DNA from: an uncultured Bacilli bacterium
Lineage (GTDB): Bacteria; Bacillota_I; Bacilli_A; RF39; UBA660
Length of the DNA stretch: 13,873 nucleotides
Direction: 5' to 3'
Assembly (NCBI GenBank): GCA_934097015.1
Contig: CAKONF010000029.1
Span: forward strand, 1 to 13,873
This document shows, in pieces, positions 6,980 to 13,840 of this stretch. The number at the start of each line of letters is the position of its first letter. Within the stretch, counting starts at the first letter, position 1. Under the pieces are notes generated by a model, which made no database searches, had not been told where the DNA came from, and worked only from the letters and a program-made list of their open reading frames with translations. The translations under genes and the position numbers were made by a program.

Positions 6980-8146
6980 ATGAGAAGCAATTTTAAAAAT
7001 ATGGATAAATTTTTATTTTTATTAATGTTGATATACACGATTTTAGGATTAGTAATGGTGTTTAGTGCTTCTAGTATGACTGCTGTATTACAATATGGTA
7101 GAAGTGAATCATACTTTTTTATACGTCAATTAATATTTGTAATAATGGCTTATATTTGTGGGTTTGTAATATTGTTTTTACCTAGTGGACTTATAAGACA
7201 AATAAAAAAAACATCTAATTTAATTGCGTTTGGAGCAATGACTCTTTTATTTTTAACACTTGTTTGTGGTGAACATATTAATGGTGCTACTAGTTGGTTT
7301 AAAATAGGTCCTATAAATATTCAACCTAGTGAGTTTGTTAAAACGATGATGATATGTTTTATTGCTTTTTCTTTTAATAATCCAAAGAAAGCATTATATA
7401 AATATAAGTTTTTAGTGCCTTTTATATATGTAGTAGTTTGTTTTACTTTAATATTTTTACAACCTGATTTAGGTACTGCAATGATAATAGCAATTATAGC
7501 ATTTTTTATGTTTATGGCTTTGCCTTTAAAAAATAAGAGTTTACAAAAATTAAAAATTATTGGTGGAGGAGTAGCTATAGTAGGAGCGTTTTTATTCTTT
7601 ATGGGAAGTGATGTTTTAAATAATGTTTTAAATGAAGAACAATTAAGCAGATTAACATATAAAAACCCATGTGCTAGATATAGTGAAAAAACAGGATATC
7701 AAGTGTGTAATGGGTATATTGCAATTAATAATGGAGGTTTATTTGGTGTAGGACTTGGAAATAGTAAACAAAAATATTTATATTTGCCAGAAGCTTATAC
7801 TGATTTTGTATTTCCTATAGTAGTTGAAGAATTAGGAAGCCTTGCAGCAGGTTTAATTATATTTGGATTTATTATAATGTTATATAGAATTTTAAGGATT
7901 GCTAAAAGTAGTGAAACATTAACTGGATCTCTTTTAGCGTATGGAACATTCTCATTTATAACGGCACACCTTCTAGTTAATTTATTAGGTGTTACTGCGT
8001 TAATTCCATTAACTGGGGTTCCATTGCCATTTCTAAGTTGTGGTGGAAGTTTTACATTTAATTTAATAATATTATTATTTATAACATTAAAGGTAAGTAT
8101 TGAAAATAAAAATATAAAATTAAAAAGAGAAATCAATAGTTTATAG
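6980..8146 (+). CDS. ftsW: FtsW/RodA/SpoVE-family peptidoglycan glycosyltransferase (388 aa)
   Basis: This SEDS-family polytopic enzyme polymerises lipid II into glycan strands together with a class B penicillin-binding protein. I count about ten hydrophobic segments. Family motifs are present in order: 'VMVFSASS', 'GATSWFKIGPINIQPSEFVK', 'QPDLGTA', the large extracytoplasmic loop with 'AINNGGLFGVGLGNSKQKYLYLPEAYTDFVFPIVVEELG', and 'GVPLPFLSCGGS' near the C-terminus. The Cys pair in the loop (CARY...QVC) is less usual. Among SEDS proteins the pattern fits FtsW/SpoVE better than RodA. A TAGGGTG ribosome site precedes ATG 6980. galE follows after 18 bases with no terminator, so they form one transcript. 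There is no partner PBP gene beside it. Confidence 0.92.
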   Translation: MRSNFKNMDKFLFLLMLIYTILGLVMVFSASSMTAVLQYGRSESYFFIRQLIFVIMAYICGFVILFLPSGLIRQIKKTSNLIAFGAMTLLFLTLVCGEHINGATSWFKIGPINIQPSEFVKTMMICFIAFSFNNPKKALYKYKFLVPFIYVVVCFTLIFLQPDLGTAMIIAIIAFFMFMALPLKNKSLQKLKIIGGGVAIVGAFLFFMGSDVLNNVLNEEQLSRLTYKNPCARYSEKTGYQVCNGYIAINNGGLFGVGLGNSKQKYLYLPEAYTDFVFPIVVEELGSLAAGLIIFGFIIMLYRILRIAKSSETLTGSLLAYGTFSFITAHLLVNLLGVTALIPLTGVPLPFLSCGGSFTFNLIILLFITLKVSIENKNIKLKREINSL

Positions 8147-8164
8147 GAAAGGAATGATTAATTT

Positions 8165-9166
8165 ATGAAAAAAATATTGGTTACTGGAGGTATAGGATAT
8201 ATTGGAAGTCATACATCAGTAGAATTATTAAATGCTGGATATGATATTGTAATTATAGATAATTTATCTAATAGTAAAATAGAGGTTGTTGATAAAATAA
8301 AACAAATTACTGGTAAAGATTTTAAATTTTATAATGAAGATGTTAGAAATGAAAAGGAATTAGATAAAATATTTAAAAAAGAAAATATAGATGCTGTAAT
8401 ACATTTTGCTGGTTTGAAAGCTGTTGGTGAGAGTGTAGAGAAACCTATTTTATATTATCAAAATAATTTAGAAAGTACTTTGTCATTATGTAAAGTGATG
8501 AATAGATATAATGTTAAAAAATTAGTTTTTTCATCAAGTGCCACAGTGTATGGTAGTCAAGATGTTTTACCTATTAAAGAAACAGCAAGTTTAAGTACGA
8601 CTAATCCATATGGTTCTACAAAATTGTTTATTGAATATATTTTAGATGATATTTATAAAAGTGATAATGATTGGAGTGTAATTAAATTAAGATATTTTAA
8701 TCCGGTAGGAGCACATGAATCAGGTTTAATCGGAGAAGATCCTAATGGTATTCCTAATAATTTAATGCCTTATGTTAGTAAAGTTGCAATGAAGGAATTG
8801 CCATATCTTAATGTATTTGGCGATGATTATAAAACTAAAGATGGTACTGGAGTTAGAGATTATATACATGTTGTTGATTTAGCTAAAGGACATATTAAAG
8901 CATTAGAATATATTGATAATAATAAAGGTTGTATTGCTGTTAATTTAGGTACTGGAGTAGGTTATAGTGTACTTGATATAGTAAAAGCTTATGAAAAAGT
9001 AAATGGAATAGATGTACCTTATAAAATAGCTCCTAGACGTGATGGAGATATAGCAGAATGTTTTGCTGATCCAACAAAGGCACGTGAACTTTTAAACTGG
9101 AAAGCTGAAAAAGATTTAGATGATATGGTAAAAAGTTCTTACCAATTTGTTTTAAAAAATAAATAG
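8165..9166 (+). CDS. galE: UDP-glucose 4-epimerase (333 aa)
   Basis: This is an extended short-chain dehydrogenase that interconverts UDP-glucose and UDP-galactose (or the N-acetyl forms) in the cytoplasm with bound NAD. The N-terminal Rossmann motif is TGGIGYIGSH (7-16). The catalytic Ser lies in SSSATVYG (Ser123-Ser125), and the Tyr149-xxx-Lys153 pair in NPYGSTK takes the same numbers as in Escherichia coli GalE. 'RYFNPVGAHESGLIGEDP' and 'GTGVRDYIHVVDLAKGH' are typical of GalE. The length is full. The AAAGGAATG ribosome site lies in the 18 bases after ftsW. In this setting it probably feeds galactose-type sugars into surface polymers, but the sequence does not say which epimer is preferred. 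Confidence 0.95.
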   Translation: MKKILVTGGIGYIGSHTSVELLNAGYDIVIIDNLSNSKIEVVDKIKQITGKDFKFYNEDVRNEKELDKIFKKENIDAVIHFAGLKAVGESVEKPILYYQNNLESTLSLCKVMNRYNVKKLVFSSSATVYGSQDVLPIKETASLSTTNPYGSTKLFIEYILDDIYKSDNDWSVIKLRYFNPVGAHESGLIGEDPNGIPNNLMPYVSKVAMKELPYLNVFGDDYKTKDGTGVRDYIHVVDLAKGHIKALEYIDNNKGCIAVNLGTGVGYSVLDIVKAYEKVNGIDVPYKIAPRRDGDIAECFADPTKARELLNWKAEKDLDDMVKSSYQFVLKNK

Positions 9167-9168
9167 AG

Positions 9169-9190
9169 AATGTCATTATTGACATTTTTT
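9169..9190 (+). terminator. Terminator after galE
   Basis: A 7-bp perfect stem AATGTCA/TGACATT (9169-9175 with 9180-9186) with a TTAT loop and a T run begins two bases after the galE stop. Confidence 0.85.
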
Positions 9191-9214
9191 AATATAATAA
9201 TTTTTATTAAATAT

Positions 9215-9236
9215 ATATACTACTTTTTTAGTATAT
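9215..9236. repeat. Short perfect inverted repeat between galE and the permease gene
   Basis: ATATACTA (9215-9222) and TAGTATAT (9229-9236) flank CTTTTT. It sits just before the -10 of the next gene. It could be an operator or a leader hairpin, or only a chance dyad in A/T-rich DNA. Confidence 0.4.
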
Positions 9237-9240
9237 TAAA

Positions 9241-9249
9241 TGATATAAT
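9241..9249 (+). promoter_or_regulatory. Extended -10 promoter of the permease gene
   Basis: TGATATAAT carries a perfect TATAAT (9244-9249) with the TGn extension, 33 bases before ATG 9283. No convincing -35 hexamer is visible. The form resembles the ftsW and Tad promoters. Confidence 0.5.
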
Positions 9250-9282
9250 TAAATTGATTTAAATATAGAAAGTGATGTTTAT

Positions 9283-10395
9283 ATGAATAAAAAAAATGAT
9301 ATTAATAAAATAATTATGTTTACTTGTATATTAGTTGGTACTTATTTAATAATAACAAATTTTAAATTTGTAAGTATTATAATTAATAAATTATTTAAAG
9401 CAATATTTCCGTTTATTTTGGGAATAGTATTAGCATTTGTTTTAAATATATTTATGGTTAAAATAGAGAAAATGTTTAATAAAGTTAGTAAGAATAAAAT
9501 AAATAAAAGAACTAATAGATTAATATCTTTAACTATTACAATATTATTATTTGTTTTTATAATAACATTTATATTATTAGAATTAGTTCCTGAACTTGTA
9601 AATAATATAGAGAGTTTAATAAAAAATATACCTATTATGATTGGAAATGTTGAAAAATATTTATTAAAATTATTGTCTAATTATCCCAGTATTCAAAAGA
9701 ATATTATTGATATATTTAATGATACAACAAATTTAAATGATATTTTGAAAAGAATTTTAAATTATTTAGTTAATGGTTCTATAAATGTAATTACTAGTTT
9801 TATAAGTAGTGTTATTACAATATTTACTGCTTTAGTTTTTGCTTGTTATATGTTAAGTCAAAAAGAATATTTAATTAATGGTATTAAAAAAGTATTGAAT
9901 GCTTATTTAAGTAAGAATAAAACTGATAAGATATTTAGTATTGCAACATTAAGTAATAATACTTTTTCTAAATTTGTATCAGGTCAATGTTTAGAAGCTT
10001 TAATATTAGGAAGTATATTTTTTATAGTTCTTAGTGTATTTAAGTTTCCTTATGCTCTTTTGATATCAATATTAACTTGTATAACTGCTTTGATACCTAT
10101 ATTTGGTGCTTTGATTGCAATGGTTATTGGAACAATATTAATTTTAACAATTAGTCCTCTAAAAGCAATTATATTTATGATTTTATTTGTTATTATTCAA
10201 CAAATAGAGGGAAATTTAATTTATCCTAAAGTTGTTGGTAAGAGTGTTGGATTAAGTCCGATTTGGACTTTACTTGCAATTACTGTTGGGGGAAGTTTAT
10301 TTGGTATAGTTGGAATGCTTGTTGGTTTGCCGCTTGCAAGTATATGTTATGCAATATTTGTAAAAGATGTAAATAATAGAATTAAAGCAAAATAG
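9283..10395 (+). CDS. AI-2E family transporter / PerM-type permease (370 aa)
   Basis: This membrane protein has the AI-2E/PerM (UPF0118) layout. There are two close N-terminal helices (about 8-58), one around 80-105, a long amphipathic cytoplasmic-side stretch ('LVPELVNNIESLIKNIP...'), a helix pair around 165-195, and five further helices from about 235 to 365. The signature C-terminal half includes 'IPIFGALIAMVIGTILIL', 'IIQQIEGNLIYPKVVGKSVGLSP' and 'LFGIVGMLVGLPLASICYAI'. The family includes TqsA (autoinducer-2 export) and sodium/proton antiporters; the substrate cannot be told from sequence. It is a single-gene transcript with its own promoter and terminator and a weak ribosome site (GAAAGTGATG). 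Confidence 0.9.
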   Translation: MNKKNDINKIIMFTCILVGTYLIITNFKFVSIIINKLFKAIFPFILGIVLAFVLNIFMVKIEKMFNKVSKNKINKRTNRLISLTITILLFVFIITFILLELVPELVNNIESLIKNIPIMIGNVEKYLLKLLSNYPSIQKNIIDIFNDTTNLNDILKRILNYLVNGSINVITSFISSVITIFTALVFACYMLSQKEYLINGIKKVLNAYLSKNKTDKIFSIATLSNNTFSKFVSGQCLEALILGSIFFIVLSVFKFPYALLISILTCITALIPIFGALIAMVIGTILILTISPLKAIIFMILFVIIQQIEGNLIYPKVVGKSVGLSPIWTLLAITVGGSLFGIVGMLVGLPLASICYAIFVKDVNNRIKAK

Positions 10396-10421
10396 TATTA
10401 TGATAATCATAATATTATTTT
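10396..10421 (+). terminator. Terminator after the permease gene
   Basis: TATTATG/CATAATA (10396-10402 with 10408-10414) with a 5-nt loop starts directly after the stop and is followed by a T-rich tract. Confidence 0.6.
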
Positions 10422-10451
10422 TATTTTATATACTTTTACTAGAGGTGAATT

Positions 10452-11075
10452 ATGAAGAAATTTGTAGTATTTGTATTATGTTTTTTTATGTTAACTGGAA
10501 GTGTTTTTGCAACAAATGCTAAAGGAAGTATACTAATGGAATATTCTACAGGTGAAATATTAATGGAAGAGAATTCATTTCAACATATGTATCCTGCTAG
10601 TATGACTAAGATGATGACACTTTTATTGATAATGGAAAGTATTGATAATGGAAAAATAAAACTTACTGATAAAGTGACAGTTAGTGAAAATGCTTCTAAT
10701 ATGGGAGGAAGTCAAGTATATTTGAATGTTGGAGAAGTTATGAGTGTTGATGATTTGATTAAAAGTATATGTATTGCGAGTGCTAATGATTCAGCAGTAG
10801 CGTTAGCTGAATTTATTGCAGGTAGTGAAGAAAAATTTGTAAAACTTATGAATAATAAAGTAAAAGAATTAGGACTTTCTAATACAAACTTTGAAAACGT
10901 ACATGGACTTCATAGTGAAAATCATTATAGTTGTCCTAATGATATGGCTGTAATAGCTAGAGAACTTTTAAAACATCAAAAAATTTTAGATTACTCTAGT
11001 ATATATGAAGAATATTTAAAAAAGAATGATGGAACAAGTGTGTGGATGGTTAATACGAATAAAGTCGTATACTAA
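10452..11075 (+). pseudogene. D-alanyl-D-alanine carboxypeptidase (PBP5/DacF-like), truncated by element insertion
   Basis: A signal peptide (1-20, ending SVFA) leads into a penicillin-binding-protein D,D-peptidase domain. The catalytic SxxK is SMTK (Ser50/Lys53, in 'YPASMTKMMTLL') and the SxN motif is Ser110-Ala-Asn112 in 'ASANDSAVAL'. Intact enzymes go on from a WxVNTNKLV-like segment to the KTG motif and then a C-terminal domain and membrane anchor. Here the frame reaches 'WMVNTNKVVY' and stops (207 residues), so KTG, the C-terminal domain and the anchor are all missing. The break coincides with the left end of a serine-recombinase element. The product is probably inactive. It has an AGAGGTG ribosome site and a weak TATACT -10 at 10429-10434. 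The 3' remainder should lie beyond the other end of the element. Confidence 0.88.
11053..11070. other. Candidate attL junction of the integrative element
   Basis: A 6-bp inverted repeat ATACGA/TCGTAT (11053-11058 with 11065-11070) is centred at the point where homology to carboxypeptidases stops making sense and the reading frame ends. Serine recombinases cut at the centre of short imperfect dyads. The GTC codon just right of the centre is unusual for the host gene. The exact crossover cannot be set without the right end or an empty site. Confidence 0.4.
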
Positions 11076-11077
11076 AA

Positions 11078-11110
11078 ATGCTATAGTGAAAAATTACTAT
11101 AGTATTTTTT
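11078..11110 (+). terminator. Terminator at the element's left end
   Basis: ATGCTATAGT/ACTATAGTAT (11078-11087 with 11096-11105), 10 bp with one G:U pair, is followed by a T run. It closes transcription coming from the broken carboxypeptidase gene into the element. ATTACTATAGT from its right arm recurs at 11172-11182. Confidence 0.7.
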
Positions 11111-11210
11111 ATTTATAAATAAGGGTTTTATCAAAAACTAACATACAAAATAAATTTGTTTGTAAGTGAATATTACTATAGTGTTTTGGAATATTTGAAT
11201 AACTAACCCG

Positions 11211-11216
11211 TATAAT
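11211..11216 (+). promoter_or_regulatory. Probable promoter of the recombinase operon
   Basis: A perfect TATAAT lies 35 bases ahead of the small ORF, with TTGGAA at 19 bases upstream as a possible -35. The stretch 11111-11250 otherwise holds no gene. It has an AT-rich imperfect dyad around 11143-11163 and the repeated ATTACTATAGT, which could be recombinase or regulator contact sites. Confidence 0.4.
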
Positions 11217-11250
11217 TAGATGAATGAGTTAGAAAAAAGGAGGTTGATAT

Positions 11251-11355
11251 ATGACTTGTTTATCTAAAAACAAAGCCATCGAGATTATGAAGTTTTTCTT
11301 AAATACTAGTGTTCCAAAAATTTTAAGTGAAAGGAAAGGTATTGCTTCTAATTAG
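11251..11355 (+). CDS. Small element protein, 34 aa, upstream of the recombinase
   Basis: ATG 11251 has a near-perfect ribosome site, AAAAAAGGAGG (11233-11243), and the frame ends at TAG 11353-11355. The product begins MTCLSKNKAIEIMKFF and includes 'TSVPKILSERKG'. It looks like one amphipathic helix followed by a short basic tail. The stop overlaps the AGGAAGGAG ribosome site of the recombinase gene, so the two are probably translationally coupled. I do not recognise a named family, though similar mini-ORFs ahead of serine recombinases seem familiar from Firmicute elements. It could be a recombination directionality factor, a leader peptide, or a regulator; size and place are the only clues. 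Confidence 0.6.
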   Translation: MTCLSKNKAIEIMKFFLNTSVPKILSERKGIASN

Positions 11356-11374
11356 GAAGGAGTGTTATTAACTT

Positions 11375-12805
11375 ATGCAGACAGCAATTTATTGCAGGGT
11401 ATCTACTGAAGAACAAGCTACTGAAGGATTTAGTATTCACGCTCAAAAAGATAAATTAACTAAATATGCGGAAAGTAATGATTGGGATATAGTAGATTAC
11501 TATGTTGATGATGGTATAAGTGGTAAAAATTTAACTGATAGGAAAGAAGTATCAAGACTAATTGAGGATGTAAAGAAAGGAAAAATAAATAATGTTTTAA
11601 TATACAAACTAGATAGACTTACTAGAAGTGTTAAAGACCTTATTTATTTAATAGAATTATTTGATAGTCATAATTGTACTTTTAATTCTCAAACAGAAAA
11701 AATAGATACTTCAAATGCTGTTGGAAGAATGTTTGTTAAGATTATTGGAATATTTGCAGAATTTGAAAGAGAAAATTTAGCAGAAAGAGTTACTTTTGGA
11801 TATGAACAAAAAACTAAAGAAGGTAATTATACTAATTGTAATGGAGTTTTTGGTTATGATTATTTAGCGGGTATTGGGAAACTTAAAGTTAATAAAAATG
11901 AAGCAATTTATGTTAAGAAAATATTTAATTGGTATTTAGATGGTGAATCTATGGTTAAAATTGCTAAAAAGTTAAAAGATTTAAATATACCAACTAAAAG
12001 AGGAGGGCATTGGAATCAATCAACTATTTATTCAATACTTACTAATCCTCTTTATATTGGAAATGTAAGGTATGGAGTAGGAAGAAAAAATGGTTTTGAA
12101 GTAAGTGGCAAAAATATAACACCTATTATTAATGATGACTTATTTAATAGTGTTAGCAATTTGATGAAGAAAAGAAAGAAATTTCATAACAAGAAATACT
12201 CTTCTGATGATACTTATTATTTTAGAGTATTAAGATGTAGTTTGTGTGGAGGGAAATATCATGCTAGGCAACAACTTCAAAGTGGCAAAAAATATATTAC
12301 TTACCAGTGTAATGGTCATAACAACAGTAGCTGTAATGCTCCAGGATTTTCTCATATTAAAATAGAAAATGCATTTATTAATTATTTAGAAAATATTAAA
12401 GATTTAGAATTTGATAAAAGTATTTTAAAGAAAGAAAAAAAGATAATAGAAAATAATGATACTTTAGATTTACAAGAACAAATTGAAAAATTAAATAAAA
12501 AGAAAAAAGATATGACAGAATTATTTAGTACTGATGAAATTGATTACGATACTTTTAAAGAAGTAAAAATTGTAATTGATTCTAAATTAGAAGTGTTAAA
12601 TAATGAGTTAGATAAAATTAATAAATATTCAAATGAAGAAGATCTAACTAATGAAGAAATTATTAAAGAAGTTATAGTTAATTTAAAAAATAATTTTATT
12701 CATTTAAACAATCATGAAAAAAAGATGTTTCTAGAAAGATTTGTTAAAGAAATAAAAGTAAGAAAGGAAGGTAATGATGTAAAACTAGACGAAGTAATAT
12801 TTTAA
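11375..12805 (+). CDS. Large serine recombinase (site-specific integrase, 476 aa)
   Basis: The catalytic resolvase domain (1 to about 145) begins with AIYCRVSTEEQ, with nucleophile Ser10 and Arg8, and contains 'DGISGKNLTDRKEVSRLIEDV' and 'YKLDRLTRSVKDL'. The 'FAEFERENLAERVTFG' stretch is the long E helix. A 'recombinase' DNA-binding domain (about 155-265) contains 'KRGGHWNQSTIYSILTNPLYIGNVRYG'. A zinc ribbon uses Cys288, Cys291, Cys312 and Cys320, and a coiled-coil stretch lies near 365-425. The protein is full length for the family. AGGAAGGAG at 11354-11362 is the ribosome site, about 12 bases from the ATG. Trp is encoded by TGG throughout and there are no internal TGA codons. It should insert and excise the element that splits the carboxypeptidase gene. 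Confidence 0.95.
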   Translation: MQTAIYCRVSTEEQATEGFSIHAQKDKLTKYAESNDWDIVDYYVDDGISGKNLTDRKEVSRLIEDVKKGKINNVLIYKLDRLTRSVKDLIYLIELFDSHNCTFNSQTEKIDTSNAVGRMFVKIIGIFAEFERENLAERVTFGYEQKTKEGNYTNCNGVFGYDYLAGIGKLKVNKNEAIYVKKIFNWYLDGESMVKIAKKLKDLNIPTKRGGHWNQSTIYSILTNPLYIGNVRYGVGRKNGFEVSGKNITPIINDDLFNSVSNLMKKRKKFHNKKYSSDDTYYFRVLRCSLCGGKYHARQQLQSGKKYITYQCNGHNNSSCNAPGFSHIKIENAFINYLENIKDLEFDKSILKKEKKIIENNDTLDLQEQIEKLNKKKKDMTELFSTDEIDYDTFKEVKIVIDSKLEVLNNELDKINKYSNEEDLTNEEIIKEVIVNLKNNFIHLNNHEKKMFLERFVKEIKVRKEGNDVKLDEVIF

Positions 12806-12807
12806 AT

Positions 12808-12832
12808 GGTTCACTTAAATGTGAGCCTTTTT
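12808..12832 (+). terminator. Terminator after the recombinase gene
   Basis: GGTTCAC/GTGAGCC (12808-12814 with 12821-12827), 7 bp with one G:U pair, has a 6-nt loop and a T run and sits two bases after the stop. Confidence 0.85.
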
Positions 12833-12862
12833 ATATGGAATAGTTTTAATTTGGAAAGGTGG

Positions 12863-13438
12863 ATGATTTGACGAAAAAATTTAAAGGAAGTGTTTATTAT
12901 AGATAAATATGTTTTGGTATATGCTTATGTACCAGAACATTTTTTATCTAGAAAGGATTTATCTTATTTAGATAAATTAATTTATATAAGAATAGTAGGT
13001 TTTTGTAGAAATGATAAATATAATAATACTTGTTTTGCTAGTAATGGTTATTTTGCTAATTTATTTTGAGTTAAGCCAAAAGCAATATCTGTTACAATAA
13101 AAAAGTTAAAAGATTTAGATTTAATAAATGTTAAATATATTAGAAATGAAAATCTTGTTAAACAAAGAAGTATTACTTTAACAAGTAATATATGGAATCA
13201 AAAAAGTAATAATGAAGTAGTAAATAAGGAAGAAGAAATTACTTATATGAAGGAATATAATAATAAGATAAATAATAATAAAGGAATATTTAATAAAATT
13301 ATATCTTATGATACAGATGGTGTTATGTTATGACATGGTAAAAGATGTGAATCAGTAGAACCTACTGAAGAAGAAAGAAAAGAAATGGAAGTTTTATTAA
13401 GTGAATTTAGAGAGAGTGATGATTTGACAAATGAATAA
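12863..13438 (+). pseudogene. Winged-helix/replication-initiator-like reading frame with three in-frame TGA codons
   Basis: From ATG 12863 to TAA 13438 one frame of 191 codons is open except for TGA at codons 3 (12869), 69 (13067) and 157 (13331). It has no TAA, no TAG and no frameshift. The protein has 'DKYVLVYAYVPEHFL..KDLSYLDKLIYIRIVGFCRN' then 'CFASNGYFANLF[TGA]VKPKAISVTIKKLKDLDLI'. This is the winged helix-turn-helix pattern of RepA_N/phage-replisome-organiser-like proteins on plasmids and conjugative elements. The C-terminal part ends 'GVML[TGA]HGKRCESVEPTEEERKEMEVLL'. At codon 69 relatives usually have Gly (LFGVS); at 157 Trp looks natural. Codon 3 could be skipped by a later start (GTG 12890 or ATT 12896), but neither is well spaced from a ribosome site. 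By the standard code it is broken; it may instead be recoded. Confidence 0.7.
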
Positions 13439-13466
13439 ACAAATATTAAAATTAAATAAAGAATAG

Positions 13467-13510
13467 AAAGTGCTAGTACATATTTTTATGTTTTGTATTA
13501 GCACTTTTTT
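13467..13510 (+). terminator. Strong terminator after the TGA-containing gene
   Basis: A 14-bp stem AAAGTGCTAGTACA/TGTATTAGCACTTT (13467-13480 with 13494-13507) with one G:U pair continues into a T run. It is the strongest hairpin in the window. Its placement 28 bases after the TAA at 13438 fits that TAA being the true gene end. Confidence 0.9.
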
Positions 13511-13554
13511 CTTTGATGAAAGAGAGGTGTTCATAAAAATATAATATGTTGAAG

Positions 13555-13652
13555 TTCATCCATAGTTTTTACTAGTATGGTAGTAAGTTGGATTATTCTA
13601 TGGATTGAATTTTATTAGGAAAATAAAGGATAAAAAAAGAGTTATGGATGAA
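13555..13652. repeat. Three TATGGATGAA motifs at 44-bp steps with nested dyads
   Basis: TTCATCCATA (13555-13564) is the exact reverse complement of TATGGATGAA (13643-13652). A copy with one extra T, TATGGATTGAA, lies at 13599-13609. Start points are 44 bp apart. The first and second form an inverted repeat around an inner hairpin TTACTA/TAGTAA (13569-13574 with 13581-13586). The third is half of a dyad TTATGGA/TCCATAA (13642-13648 with 13657-13663). These look like protein binding sites or a folded leader RNA. Confidence 0.55.
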
Positions 13653-13673
13653 TTCTTCCATAATTTAATGTCA

Positions 13674-13750
13674 ATTTTGCAAGTGCAAAATAAGATTTGA
13701 TAGCAGTGTTTGCCCTTTGTTTATAGGAGAAAATAAGAATATGCTATCAA
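13674..13750. other. Dyad-rich non-coding region, candidate oriT/relaxosome site
   Basis: A perfect palindrome ATTTTGCA-AG-TGCAAAAT (13674-13691) is followed by a long-range perfect 9-bp inverted repeat TTGATAGCA/TGCTATCAA (13697-13705 with 13742-13750). The wording resembles a conserved intergenic stretch I recall from Tn1549-like conjugative elements of gut Firmicutes, but I cannot check this. No open frame of note runs through 13439-13840. A small GGG-TTATT-CCC hairpin lies at 13809-13819. Confidence 0.4.
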
Positions 13751-13840
13751 TTCCTTTATCCTGCTTTAAAAATAATCCTAAAAAACAGAAAGAAAAGTGA
13801 TGTGTATCGGGTTATTCCCTAAAAGAAAGGAAAATTATTA

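Noticed and set aside
7795..8136. 113-codon reading frame on the minus strand
   Set aside because: It is antisense to the well-supported 3' part of ftsW, has no ribosome site, and has no family resemblance.
12868..12906. TTG start with well-spaced AAAGG ribosome site giving a 12-residue peptide
   Set aside because: It is in a different frame from the winged-helix gene and stops at 12904-12906. It would need a frameshift to matter, whereas the ATG 12863 frame continues directly into the gene. It is kept in mind only as an alternative start plus frameshift.
12863..13438. Selenocysteine insertion as an explanation for the TGAs
   Set aside because: A winged-helix DNA-binding protein has no need for three selenocysteines, and no SECIS-like hairpin is evident right after the codons.
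13431..13466. Tiny frame MNKQILKLNKE overlapping the end of the TGA-containing gene
   Set aside because: It has eleven codons, no good ribosome site and no recognisable features; probably chance in AT-rich DNA.
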